Assembly (NCBI RefSeq): GCF_000377625.1
Contig: NZ_KB898325.1
Coordinates: 310,001-374,000 of the forward strand
DNA from: Prevotella veroralis DSM 19559 = JCM 6290
Lineage (GTDB): Bacteria; Bacteroidota; Bacteroidia; Bacteroidales; Bacteroidaceae
Direction of reading: 5' to 3'
DNA: 64,000 nt
Below, piece after piece: positions 51,736 through 60,074 of the stretch. The notes beneath the pieces were generated by a model. It ran no database searches. It saw only the letters and a program-made list of their open reading frames with translations, and had not been told where the DNA came from. Both the position numbers and the translations under genes were made by a program. The first letter of the stretch is position 1; each line of letters starts with the position of its first letter.

Positions 51736-51924
51736 TTACTTAATCTCCTTGTGAAGAGTCATCTTCTTCAAAACAGGATTATACTTCATAAGCTCAAGAC
51801 GCTCTGGAGTATTCTTACGATTCTTTGTAGTCACGTAACGGCTTGTACCAGCCATACCGCTATTCTTCATCTCGGTACATTCCAAGATAACTTGGACTCT
51901 GTTTCCTTTAGCTTTCTTTGCCAT
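51736..51924 (-). CDS. rpmG: 50S ribosomal protein L33
   Basis: 62 residues with the L33 signature [15 protein letters not shown]...[27 protein letters not shown]. It has a single Cys in place of the paired zinc Cys motifs, so it is the zinc-independent form. It follows rpmB by 5 bp. Confidence 0.97.
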   Translation of the reverse strand: MAKKAKGNRVQVILECTEMKNSGMAGTSRYVTTKNRKNTPERLELMKYNPVLKKMTLHKEIK

Positions 51925-51929
51925 GATAT

Positions 51930-52193
51930 TTAGTCTCCTATTACCTTAATGTCCTTCCAGTCAACATAACCCTTTGATACAGCCTGTTTAAGGGCAGCAT
52001 CAAGACCTACCTTGTTAATAAGACGAAGACCAGCAGCACTAATCTTCAGCTCAATCCAGCAACTTTCTTCTACATAGTAGAACTTCTTGCTGAAGAGGTT
52101 AACGTCAAAGCTTCTCTTTGTACGATGCTTTGAGTGAGACACATTACAACCTAGCTGTGCCTTCTTTCCTGTAATTTGACAAATCTTAGACAT
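51930..52193 (-). CDS. rpmB: 50S ribosomal protein L28
   Basis: 87 residues from ATG at 52193 ([20 protein letters not shown]), the canonical L28 start; the frame is open 54 bp further upstream, but that DNA holds the promoter's -7 end. L28 motif [20 protein letters not shown] and [13 protein letters not shown]. First gene of the rpmB-rpmG-DUF4295 unit. Confidence 0.97.
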   Translation of the reverse strand: MSKICQITGKKAQLGCNVSHSKHRTKRSFDVNLFSKKFYYVEESCWIELKISAAGLRLINKVGLDAALKQAVSKGYVDWKDIKVIGD

Positions 52194-52244
52194 TTCTATC
52201 TTTGTTTTGTGATTCGTTAATTGATACCTATTCCAAACAGGATG

Positions 52245-52275
52245 CAAAATTACAAAAAGATTTTAAATGAGCAAA
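52245..52275 (-). promoter_or_regulatory. rpmB promoter, TTTG-N19-TAATTTTG
   Basis: On the minus strand TTTG (52272-52275), 19 bp, TAATTTTG (52245-52252), 51 bp before the rpmB ATG. Confidence 0.87.
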
Positions 52276-52318
52276 ACTTTAGCAAAGTTAATTACTGATT
52301 TTAATCTTTTTTGCAGTA

Positions 52319-52822
52319 TTATTCGGACTTTATGTCCATATCATTCAGGAAATCAAGCATTAAGCGGATAGCTTTATTGGTTGCTATGGCAAGATTAATA
52401 TCACGTCCAAAGTCTTCTGTGAGCTTAAAGGTTCTTACCTCATCCTTACTTCCATAAGCAAGCCAGATTGTACCAACTGGAGCTTCTGCCGTGCCACCAC
52501 CAGGACCAGCATATCCCGTAGAGGCAATTGCGAAATCAACGCCAATAGCCTCAATCGTTCCTAACACCATTTCACGAGCAACTTCTTCTGATACTGCTGT
52601 ATATTGCTCTAATGTTTCGTGAGAGACATGCAATAACCTCTCTTTAACATCATCAGTATAGGCAACAATGCCACCTTTATAATAGTCAGAAGAACCAGGA
52701 ATTGCCATGATTGCTTCGCTAATACGACCACCAGTGCAGCTCTCTGCTGTACCAATAGTTAAACCGGACGCATAAAGTATATCGCCGATTTGGCGAGAGA
52801 TAATCTTACTTTCAAAATCCAT
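52319..52822 (-). CDS. pncC: Nicotinamide-nucleotide amidase (CinA C-terminal domain)
   Basis: 167 residues: a stand-alone CinA C-terminal domain, without the MoCF-like N-terminal domain of full CinA. LTIGTAESCTGGRISEAIMA holds the catalytic Ser, with SDYYKGGIVAYTDDVKERLL and IASTGYAGPGGGTAEAPVGT. The activity deamidates NMN in pyridine nucleotide salvage. Last gene of the map-tsaD-pncC run, 31 bp after tsaD. Confidence 0.9.
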   Translation of the reverse strand: MDFESKIISRQIGDILYASGLTIGTAESCTGGRISEAIMAIPGSSDYYKGGIVAYTDDVKERLLHVSHETLEQYTAVSEEVAREMVLGTIEAIGVDFAIASTGYAGPGGGTAEAPVGTIWLAYGSKDEVRTFKLTEDFGRDINLAIATNKAIRLMLDFLNDMDIKSE

Positions 52823-52853
52823 AATCTTATTGTATAGGGTATTCTATTTGTTA

Positions 52854-53879
52854 TTACTTAAAGGTTACTTTACTGAATGCTGGTACATCAATCTGAGTAA
52901 AATCCTTATCTATGTATTTAAATGTACCAACACTTGCTATCATTGCGGCATTATCTGTTGTATAGCTGAACTTCGGAATATAGATTGTCCATCCATAACG
53001 CTCGGCATGATCACGGAAAGCATTACGCAAGCCATTATTCGCCGACACACCACCAGCAACAGCTACATGTTTAATACCCGTTTGTTTAACAGCCAAACGA
53101 AGTTTCTTCATTAGGATATCTACAATGGCATGTTCGAGACTTGCTGCAATATCTTCTTTATGATTCTCTATAAAGTTAGGTTCTTCTTCCACCCACTTCC
53201 TCATATTATATAAGAAAGAGGTCTTCAAACCAGAGAAAGAGTAATCAAAGCCTGGCACATTTGGTTCTGCAAACTTATATGCTAAGGGGTTACCTTGACG
53301 AGCGAGCTTATCTATAATAGGACCACCAGGGTATCCTAATCCCATAACCTTAGAACACTTATCAATAGCTTCACCAGCTGCATCGTCAATAGTCTGCCCC
53401 AAAACTTCCATATCGTTGTAAGCATTCACCTTAACAATCTGGGAGTTTCCACCAGAAACCAATAAGCAGATAAAGGGAAAAGGAGGCATGTGGTTGTCAT
53501 CTTCACTTTCTTTTATGAAGTGCGCCATAACATGTCCTTGCAGATGGTTTACATCGATCAATGGAATCCCCAATGAGCGGGCGAAACCTTTAGCGAAACT
53601 AACACCAACTAAGAGGCTTCCCATAAGACCAGGACCACGTGTAAAAGCAACAGCAGATAGCTGTTCTTTCGTTATTCCTGCGCGAGCCAAAGCCTGATCA
53701 ACCACAGGAACCACATTTTGTTGATGTGCTCTTGAGGCTAATTCTGGTACAACTCCGCCGTATGCCTTATGCACTTCCTGTGAAGCGGTCACATTACTGA
53801 GAATGATTCCATTCTTCAATACGGCAGCACTTGTATCGTCACAGCTACTCTCAATGCCTAATATATAAATATCTTCCAT
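52854..53879 (-). CDS. tsaD: tRNA N6-adenosine threonylcarbamoyltransferase
   Basis: 341 residues. Catalyses the last step of t6A37 tRNA modification. ASKHA-fold marks: ILGIESSCDDTSAAVL, the metal-binding HX3H (HLQGHVMAH), FPFICLLVSGGNSQI, and VAVAGGVSANNGLR. All invariant blocks intact. 16 bp after map. Confidence 0.96.
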   Translation of the reverse strand: MEDIYILGIESSCDDTSAAVLKNGIILSNVTASQEVHKAYGGVVPELASRAHQQNVVPVVDQALARAGITKEQLSAVAFTRGPGLMGSLLVGVSFAKGFARSLGIPLIDVNHLQGHVMAHFIKESEDDNHMPPFPFICLLVSGGNSQIVKVNAYNDMEVLGQTIDDAAGEAIDKCSKVMGLGYPGGPIIDKLARQGNPLAYKFAEPNVPGFDYSFSGLKTSFLYNMRKWVEEEPNFIENHKEDIAASLEHAIVDILMKKLRLAVKQTGIKHVAVAGGVSANNGLRNAFRDHAERYGWTIYIPKFSYTTDNAAMIASVGTFKYIDKDFTQIDVPAFSKVTFK

Positions 53880-53895
53880 TGTTTCGCAAACTTCT

Positions 53896-54759
53896 TTAAT
53901 GAGTTAATATCTCCACTCCATGTTCAGTCATAACAAATGTATGCTCCCATTGAGCTGAAGGCTTCTCATCACCTGTGATAACCTCCCAACCGTATGGGTC
54001 GTCAGCATCAATAAATACCTTCCATGTACCCATATTTATCATTGGTTCTATGGTAAACACCATACCAGGAACTAGCAACATTCCTGTTCCTTTATGCCCA
54101 TAATGCAAGACATCTGGTTGCTCGTGGAACTCAATTCCAACGCCATGACCACACAAATCACGTACAACGCCATAACCATTCTTCTCTGCGTGCTTTTGAA
54201 TTGCATGACCAATATCACCAACAAAAGAATAGGGTTTTGCGGCTTCAGCACCTAGTTCAAGGCATTCTTTAGCTACTCGAACCAAGCGTTCCTTCTCCGG
54301 AGTTGTCTTACCGCCTACAATAAACATACGACTTGCATCGGCAAAATATCCATCAACAATCGTCGTCATATCAACGTTGACTATATCACCTTCTTGAAGA
54401 ACATCCTCCTCCTTTGGAATACCATGGCAAACAACCTCATTTATACTCGTACAAACGCTCTTAGGATAGCCTTCATAATTCAAACAAGCAGGAATGGCGT
54501 TATGATCTTTGCAATACTGCATACAAATATCGTCTATCTCCTGCGTATTCATTCCCACATGGATAGCCTCACCTACAGCATCTAAACAACCAGTATTCAC
54601 TACCCCACTCTTGCGGATACCTTCTATCTGCTCAGGCGTTTTTATCATATTGCGAGTAGGAACCAGCTTGCCTTGTTTCTCAAACGCCATTATCTTTAAA
54701 TCCATTTCGGTTGGCTCTTGTCCCGGAAGGCAATGCCACCTCTTCTTCTTTAATTGCAT
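53896..54759 (-). CDS. map: Type I methionine aminopeptidase with N-terminal extension
   Basis: 287 residues. Removes N-terminal Met. The core begins near residue 40 (MIKTPEQIEGIRKSG) and contains the metal ligands: NVDMTTIVDGYFADASR (two Asp), GHGVGIEFHEQP (His), FTIEPMIN (Glu) and QWEHTFVMT (Glu). The first ~38 residues (KKKRWHCLPGQEPTEMDLKI) are extra and contain one Cys and one His, too few for a zinc finger. The ATG at 54759 is well placed relative to the promoter at 54781-54811. Confidence 0.95.
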   Translation of the reverse strand: MQLKKKRWHCLPGQEPTEMDLKIMAFEKQGKLVPTRNMIKTPEQIEGIRKSGVVNTGCLDAVGEAIHVGMNTQEIDDICMQYCKDHNAIPACLNYEGYPKSVCTSINEVVCHGIPKEEDVLQEGDIVNVDMTTIVDGYFADASRMFIVGGKTTPEKERLVRVAKECLELGAEAAKPYSFVGDIGHAIQKHAEKNGYGVVRDLCGHGVGIEFHEQPDVLHYGHKGTGMLLVPGMVFTIEPMINMGTWKVFIDADDPYGWEVITGDEKPSAQWEHTFVMTEHGVEILTH

Positions 54760-54780
54760 ATCCGTCTAATTAATTTGGTG

Positions 54781-54811
54781 CAAAAGTACTATAATTCAAA
54801 GATAATACAAA
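54781..54811 (-). promoter_or_regulatory. Promoter of map-tsaD-pncC, TTTG-N19-TACTTTTG
   Basis: On the minus strand TTTG (54808-54811), 19 bp, TACTTTTG (54781-54788), 21 bp before the map ATG. It lies between map and the metH remnant. Confidence 0.85.
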
Positions 54812-54845
54812 ATAAATCAGTTCCTTTTTAGGTATAGAGAAAGCT

Positions 54846-54982
54846 TTAGACCATGGGATTTATCTGTAGTACCATGATATTGGCAGTATCATCATATTTG
54901 CCCATGGAATTGGGTAGACCTGCATTCAGGTAGACACTAATATAATAAGGTGTGTAACTGCTCAGAGTACGCCCTAACAGGT
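54846..54982 (-). pseudogene. metH: Remnant of cobalamin-dependent methionine synthase
   Basis: About 45 codons in one open frame, ending at a TAA at 54846-54848: LLGRTLSSYTPYYISVYLNA, GLPNSMGKYDDTANIMVLQI and NPMV. This matches the end of the homocysteine-binding domain of MetH, where NAGLPN and the following YD are highly conserved. The rest of the ~1200-residue enzyme, including the zinc cysteines and the B12 domain, is absent. The fragment starts at the smpB stop. I infer that metH once followed smpB here and was deleted. Confidence 0.8.
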
Positions 54983-55462
54983 CTAATAATGTTTCCTTGC
55001 CCGATCCATCTCGCGTCGGTCTTCCTTCTCCTTTAGTGTCTGCCGTTTGTCATATTCCTTCTTACCTTTTGCCAATGCAATATCAACTTTTGCACGTCCA
55101 TTCTCATCAATGAATATCAATGTTGGGATAATCGTGAAGCCCGGTGTCTTAGATTCAGCTTCGAGGTTACGTATCTCCTTCTTCGTCAATAAGAGCTTGC
55201 GGGGACGTTTGGCTTCATGGTTAGCGTATGAACCATAGAAGTAAGAAGAAATGTTCATCCCTTGTACCCACATCTCACCTTTATTTATATAACAGAACGA
55301 ATCAACCAGTGAAGCCTTGCCAGCACGGATGGATTTGATCTCCGTACCCGTGAGTACGATACCTGCAGTGAATGTGTCAACAAAGAAGTATTCAAATGAT
55401 GCCTTCTTGTTTCTTATCTGTACAGGTGATTTCTTTCTTCTATCTTGCTGTTCTCTATTCAT
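54983..55462 (-). CDS. smpB: SsrA-binding protein
   Basis: 159 residues. Partner of tmRNA in rescue of stalled ribosomes. Core motifs: [40 protein letters not shown] and [35 protein letters not shown], with a basic helical tail. The start overlaps the DUF4375 gene's stop by 4 bp. I find no tmRNA gene in the window. Confidence 0.96.
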   Translation of the reverse strand: MNREQQDRRKKSPVQIRNKKASFEYFFVDTFTAGIVLTGTEIKSIRAGKASLVDSFCYINKGEMWVQGMNISSYFYGSYANHEAKRPRKLLLTKKEIRNLEAESKTPGFTIIPTLIFIDENGRAKVDIALAKGKKEYDKRQTLKEKEDRREMDRARKHY

Positions 55463-55965
55463 TGTTCTATCTTTACAAAATTATCTATATGATCATCAAT
55501 ATAAGCCGCTATCATCTCGCACCAGTACTCCTCATTAACAATAAATTCATCATCGAACTCATCGAACTCTGGCATCTGCTCATACAATGCCATAAAATCA
55601 TCATCAGAGACTTCCTTCTCTATCTCTTCGTGATACTTATCATAGTACTTCTTTGCATGCTTAATATGCGTATAAAGCTCTCGGAGTCCCCAGTTACGCA
55701 TAGCAACGGCAAATGGATTCTTAAAGATAAAGGCACCATAACCATTATAGATTAATTGGATATATCCGCCCTCCATTACTTCTTGATGTAGATAACTCCA
55801 ACCTAACAACGTAATTTGGTCGGCATTTAATTGCGACATAGTCTCTTGTGTCAACTGTCCACCAATAGCCGTATTAATTGCATTAATGAATACCTGAACA
55901 AAACTATCCATGCCTTCTTCAACTGCTTTGCGTATATCGCTATCTTTTACTTTGACGTCAATCAT
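55459..55965 (-). CDS. DUF4375/DMP19-like protein
   Basis: 168 residues, acidic. The central [22 protein letters not shown] matches the family's NGGFxQxxxN-type core, followed by a helical region ([20 protein letters not shown]) and a very acidic segment ([16 protein letters not shown]). DMP19 of Neisseria is a DNA mimic; whether this one acts in that way is unknown. It overlaps smpB by 4 bp, so it is likely co-translated. Confidence 0.75.
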   Translation of the reverse strand: MIDVKVKDSDIRKAVEEGMDSFVQVFINAINTAIGGQLTQETMSQLNADQITLLGWSYLHQEVMEGGYIQLIYNGYGAFIFKNPFAVAMRNWGLRELYTHIKHAKKYYDKYHEEIEKEVSDDDFMALYEQMPEFDEFDDEFIVNEEYWCEMIAAYIDDHIDNFVKIEQ

Positions 55966-56150
55966 TAATCATTTAATTTTTAAACAATGAATAAACTATA
56001 TGAGCAAGGCAGAAGAAGCATACAGCTTATTTGCCAAGTATTGATTTTTATACTTTGCAAACTTACATAAAATTATTTGATTTCATGCTTGTAGAATAAA
56101 AAAGTTGAGATTACAACACAAACCAATTATCTAAAACAACAAGTATCTCG

Positions 56151-56180
56151 CTCTAATCCCTCCTCTCGAAGGGATTAGAG
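56151..56180 (-). terminator. Terminator after the 56193 gene
   Basis: CTCTAATCCCT (56151-56161) and AGGGATTAGAG (56170-56180), a perfect 11-bp stem with 8-nt loop. The T-run after it is weak. Confidence 0.7.
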
Positions 56181-56192
56181 AACAATTATCTT

Positions 56193-57674
56193 CTATTTTT
56201 TTGCATAATATGCAATAAGTTGTTGCAGTCCTTCTTTCGTACGAGTGTCATACTTAGCGGCATCCATACTTGGGGTATCCAGATATTCAGCCGTCAGTTT
56301 TATTCTTGTCTTCTCACTTCGTGTACCTAATAAGGCTTTATCGCCAAGATAGATAGCTCCATTTTTGTCCTTCAACTTCAAATAAAGTTCGTCTTTATCT
56401 AATGGATGTTGCAGAATATAATTGCCTTTTCCATCGGTAAAGAGAACCTCGAAGAACTGCGGATGACGTGTTCCGATATTGATAGAACTGCTACCACCAG
56501 CATTTCTTAACGCACTGTCTTTTAAGCCCTTTGTACCGATATAGGTCTTACCACCAGCATAGACGGTTACATTGTCAGCAGCCTTGAACCTCTGTTCAGT
56601 ATTGCCGTTTGCATCATTGTGTGTTAGTGTTACAGAAGAACCCATTGCCGGAGCATCAAGATCGAGAATTCCATTAGTGCCTTTACCCATCTTCTTTTCA
56701 ATAGATTCATAGATGATGGTGATGTTTCCCTCGTGTGTCGTGCCATCAGCAAGTACCACCTTACCAGGCACATTATAGATGTTCACGGAAGCTTTTTGGG
56801 CATCGTTCACTAACTGTTGTTCTTCCTCAACAGCCTGTTGTTCCTCTGCCTTAGCCTTGTTAGCCAGTCGCTGCTTAATGTCCTCCGTCATATCTCCCAA
56901 TGTATAGCCGTTTGCAAGCAGTTTAGACACCATACGATGTGCCATCTCGTTCTCAGAGAGTTTAAATGCCGTCTTGTATTCTAAGAAAGGAAGTTTCCTA
57001 TCATCACAGGTTGTTATATTGCTGAAATTCTCGCTGTTAGTCCACGATTCCAGTTTAATCTCGGCAACTTGGTTGCCCACGCGGTCCTTAATATAATAGG
57101 TTCTTTTGCCCAATGATGGTTCATTGACAAGAACCTTACCCACCATCACCTTGTTGATGATAATGTCGCCATCGTCATTGATGAAGAAAGGATGCTGTGC
57201 TGTAAATTCTTCATCGGCTTTCTCCATCTTTTTAACAACGGTATAGATGCTGTCCCATTTTGCAGAGAAAGGGCATGAACCCTGTGCAAAGAGGTTATCA
57301 ATGATAGATTTCTTGATGCCGTTCACTGCGAGGAGACTGGGTTTGCTATCTAACAGTTTGTAGGCAAAAAACTTCGTATTGGACAGAACTATCCTATCTT
57401 GCGGATCAGGTAATTCAAAGACTGCGCCCTCAGGCGATATAAACTTAAGCCACTCTTCTGGCGCACTAATGCCTTGTTTCGTCTTATTGGTAATGAAAAA
57501 CGTAAGAACTTGCTTCCCATCAAGTGTAGATAATTCGCACGTTCTTTTCTCTTCTTTTAGAAGCGCTACTGATGTTCCATTAAGTAATACCGCTCCCTTC
57601 TTTATTTTCATATCCTGAGCATGTGCGGAAAGCACCATGAAGCTGGCGATGAAGCCTAATACTGTTTTCTTCAT
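56193..57674 (-). CDS. Secreted hypothetical protein, 493 aa
   Basis: Signal peptide MKKTVLGFIASFMVLSAHA before QDM. Not recognised. The mature protein has a beta-rich first half (KKGAVLLNGTSVALLKEEKR), a coiled-coil-like stretch of Glu/Gln/Ala (AKAEEQQAVEEEQQLVNDAQ, ~272-293), then repeats of small beta units (VPGKVVLADGTTHEGNITII, KAADNVTVYAGGKTYIGTKG). No lipobox or membrane helix, so probably periplasmic. Own promoter candidate (57713-57746) and terminator; single gene. Confidence 0.78.
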   Translation of the reverse strand: MKKTVLGFIASFMVLSAHAQDMKIKKGAVLLNGTSVALLKEEKRTCELSTLDGKQVLTFFITNKTKQGISAPEEWLKFISPEGAVFELPDPQDRIVLSNTKFFAYKLLDSKPSLLAVNGIKKSIIDNLFAQGSCPFSAKWDSIYTVVKKMEKADEEFTAQHPFFINDDGDIIINKVMVGKVLVNEPSLGKRTYYIKDRVGNQVAEIKLESWTNSENFSNITTCDDRKLPFLEYKTAFKLSENEMAHRMVSKLLANGYTLGDMTEDIKQRLANKAKAEEQQAVEEEQQLVNDAQKASVNIYNVPGKVVLADGTTHEGNITIIYESIEKKMGKGTNGILDLDAPAMGSSVTLTHNDANGNTEQRFKAADNVTVYAGGKTYIGTKGLKDSALRNAGGSSSINIGTRHPQFFEVLFTDGKGNYILQHPLDKDELYLKLKDKNGAIYLGDKALLGTRSEKTRIKLTAEYLDTPSMDAAKYDTRTKEGLQQLIAYYAKK

Positions 57675-57712
57675 ATTGTTTATTAAAATTTAATATTAAG
57701 ATGATTTGCTTG

Positions 57713-57746
57713 CAAAGATAACCTTTTTTCTTGATTAATTAACAAA
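57713..57746 (-). promoter_or_regulatory. Promoter candidate for the 57674 gene
   Basis: On the minus strand TATCTTTG (57713-57720) with TTTG at 57743-57746. The spacing of 22 bp is one above the usual range. Confidence 0.6.
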
Positions 57747-57938
57747 TACTATCCCTTTTTCTCCTTTTATTTATCTCCAAAAAATGCACTTCCTGAGTGA
57801 CCTTAACATAATATGACAACAGCAAAACGAGATACAGCAGAAGACAGTAAACGACCTTATGTGTAAATATTTTTCACAACTCAAATTTCTATTGATGCTC
57901 ATTAGGACTTGGATTAAGGCTTAATTAGCTTTGAAAAG

Positions 57939-58004
57939 ACGCCCTTTTGACGTCAAAGTAACGCCCTTTTGAAGCCCAACAAAGCACCTTTTTTGCAGAG
58001 GTTT
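57939..58004. repeat. 22-bp tandem array (family D), three units
   Basis: Units 57939-57960, 57961-57982 and 57983-58004, each 22 bp. The first two share ACGCCCTTTTGA; the third has AGCACCTTTT. A worn unit may precede them. The 660-bp gap 57675-58334 contains this array, the promoter of the 57674 gene and the rubredoxin terminator. A 104-codon open frame across it is not convincing. Confidence 0.75.
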
Positions 58005-58282
58005 TCAATATTCTGATTATCAGGAGGTTATAAACACGCAAAAAAGGGACTTTTCTTATGATCTTTAGCTGCGAAGCGTAAGAATTTATGCCAATATTTT
58101 TCAAATCGTATATATGGTTAAAAAGTAGATTATTCTTTGAATAAAAGAGTATTTTCGATAGATGAAAAGACCTATTCCTACTAATCTTTTCTGGCATATC
58201 TGCTTGGTATGATAAGTATAGAATGGAATAATACAACAAATAGGAAACTTTGGTAAGCTAACTACTTGCAGCATACCAACAA

Positions 58283-58313
58283 AAAAGCCCGCTCTTAAAA
58301 TGAGCAGGGCTTT
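58283..58313 (-). terminator. Rubredoxin gene terminator
   Basis: AAAGCCC-GCTC pairs with GAGCAGGGCTTT with one bulged base, and T-run sequence follows on the minus strand. Confidence 0.8.
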
Positions 58314-58334
58314 AATACTATAGTTGTAAATTGA

Positions 58335-58499
58335 TTACTCTTCAACTGGACTGAAATCATCTTTACCTACGCCACAAAGTGGACATACCCAATCATCTGG
58401 AATATCCTCGAAAGCTGTTCCTGGTGCGATACCGCTATCTGGATCACCTACCTCTGGGTCATAGATATAACCACATGTATTACATTCGTACTTTTTCAT
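58335..58499 (-). CDS. Rubredoxin
   Basis: 54 residues: [20 protein letters not shown], then [20 protein letters not shown] and a short acidic end (DDFSPVEE). Two CX2C pairs (YECNTCGY and WVCPLCGV) bind one iron. Small electron carrier typical of anaerobes, often for peroxide or superoxide reduction. Single gene with a -7 element (58544-58551) and a terminator. Confidence 0.96.
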   Translation of the reverse strand: MKKYECNTCGYIYDPEVGDPDSGIAPGTAFEDIPDDWVCPLCGVGKDDFSPVEE

Positions 58500-58543
58500 A
58501 ATGCTTTTAATATTAATATTATTCGTTTATAATTTATCAAGCG

Positions 58544-58551
58544 CAAAGATA
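58544..58551 (-). promoter_or_regulatory. -7 element for rubredoxin
   Basis: On the minus strand TATCTTTG; a TTG box lies 21 bp upstream. It is 44 bp before the ATG. Confidence 0.6.
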
Positions 58552-58607
58552 TAAGTTTTCTTGCAATTATTACAAGAATAGATAGTTAAATTGTGTATCA
58601 GTGCGCA

Positions 58608-59738
58608 TTATTTAGATCTGTACTCTGGTCTTAATTCCACACGAGGTATCTTCAATGTATCGCCTGCTTCCATGGAATTACGTCCATTAAGCACTTGGAA
58701 ATAGCCAATCATATCTGCACCTAAAGTCTTGCGACTAATACTTGCCATCGTTTGTCCTTTCCGCAATACAATGACACGCTCTACCCCAACAATATTATAA
58801 GCCCCATAGCGAATACGTGCGTCATTATTCATTTCAGCATACGAATCGTCTCTTTTCTCCACCTTCTTTATTATAGTGGTATCGCTCTTATTATCTTTCT
58901 GAATGACTTTTACGGCATTATCAACTTTCTTCTTAGGAGATTCCACTTGCTGTGTGGTAACTTTACCAGTAGGTTTAGAAAGATTGATACCACCAAACTT
59001 TATCCATAAGACGACACCTAAGCAAGCGATAACAATAATGGCGATAACAGCGACTAACTTTAAGATGCTATTCTCTTTGTTATCGACATAACTCTCGATA
59101 TTTGAATCGCTACTTTCTAAATCTTCTTTTGTATTGTCCTTATCTTGCTTTGGCTCTGACTTAGGTTGTTCTATTTCTACCTTTTCTATATTAGGCTTAT
59201 TATCTACCAACTTCTCTACCTTAGCTTTAGAGGTATCAGGTATTTGTTCTATGACAAGCTCATCCTTACTATCTTCTACCTCCGAGACCTTCTCTTCCTC
59301 TTCTATCTCGGGTTGCCCTTTTTCTTCAACAACATTAGGAACATCCTCTGATGAGTTAGATTCAGCATTTGCATTCTCCTCTTCTGTAGGAATCTTTTCC
59401 AATTCCTTTGTGTCGACACCATCATTGATAACCACCGTCTCAAATTGAGAGAAAGGCTTATTTACTAATTCCTTCATCGCAGCATCGGGGGTAAAAGAAA
59501 CCTTATCATGTCCTTCGATCAAGACACGTTCTCCCGTATTTACGTTAACGCTCTCACGTGGTTTAACGCGTTGAACCTTGAAAGTCCCTAAGCCTTTAAT
59601 CTTAACTTGATTACCTTTCTTAAGCTCATCACTGATAATTGCAAAGAAAGTATCAACAAACGTAGCACCATCTGCAGCAGAAAGCTTATATTGCTTAGCC
59701 AATGCACTAGCAATAATTTGTATAACGGTCTTAGCCAT
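58608..59738 (-). CDS. HU domain-transmembrane-LysM-like protein
   Basis: 376 residues. Residues 1-95 are a full HU fold (MAKTVIQIIASALAKQYKLS, VKIKGLGTFKVQRVKPRESV). Residues ~100-222 are an acidic Glu/Asp/Lys linker. A membrane helix follows at 226-247 (LKLVAVIAIIVIACLGVVLW), then a Lys-rich stretch and a LysM-like end (~320-368: VIVLRKGQTMASISRKTLGA...LNGRNSMEAGDTLKIPRVEL). The topology would put the DNA-binding domain in the cytoplasm and the peptidoglycan-binding domain outside. It overlaps the upstream HU gene by 8 bp. Confidence 0.88.
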   Translation of the reverse strand: MAKTVIQIIASALAKQYKLSAADGATFVDTFFAIISDELKKGNQVKIKGLGTFKVQRVKPRESVNVNTGERVLIEGHDKVSFTPDAAMKELVNKPFSQFETVVINDGVDTKELEKIPTEEENANAESNSSEDVPNVVEEKGQPEIEEEEKVSEVEDSKDELVIEQIPDTSKAKVEKLVDNKPNIEKVEIEQPKSEPKQDKDNTKEDLESSDSNIESYVDNKENSILKLVAVIAIIVIACLGVVLWIKFGGINLSKPTGKVTTQQVESPKKKVDNAVKVIQKDNKSDTTIIKKVEKRDDSYAEMNNDARIRYGAYNIVGVERVIVLRKGQTMASISRKTLGADMIGYFQVLNGRNSMEAGDTLKIPRVELRPEYRSK

Positions 59739-60024
59739 TCTCCGTTCCTCCTTTTCTTACTTGACCTTTGATAGTTGCTGCCGGCTTAAAATTTAGAACC
59801 AATTTAGGTGGAACTAACATTCGTAAGCCTGTTGAAGGATTCACCATTACACGCTCTAAACGTTTCTTTACCTCGAACGTTCCAAAGCCAGAAACAGGTA
59901 CAGCATCGCCCGTTTCAAATGACTTTGCCATCTGATCAATAACAGCCTTAACCATTTTCTGACTCTCGTCTTGTGTATGACCTGTTCTTGAGGCTAGCTC
60001 TGCTATGAACTCTTTATTATTCAT
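59731..60024 (-). CDS. HU-family DNA-binding protein
   Basis: 97 residues of canonical HU/IHF length: MNNKEFIAELASRTGHTQDE, VSGFGTFEVKKRLERVMVNP, STGLRMLVPPKLVLNFKPAA. The beta-arm has RVMVNPSTG and a Pro at the tip region typical of DNA-bending members. It overlaps the HU-LysM gene by 8 bp, so the two could form heterodimers; this is inference. 50 bp after rimO. Confidence 0.93.
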   Translation of the reverse strand: MNNKEFIAELASRTGHTQDESQKMVKAVIDQMAKSFETGDAVPVSGFGTFEVKKRLERVMVNPSTGLRMLVPPKLVLNFKPAATIKGQVRKGGTENG

Positions 60025-60074
60025 TCAATATATCTTTTTAGAACTCGAAGAAGATAACTTAGATTATAAGTCTT

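Noticed and set aside
57925-58239. 104-residue gene on the minus strand
   Set aside because: It crosses the family D array, has non-coding-like composition and no supporting context.
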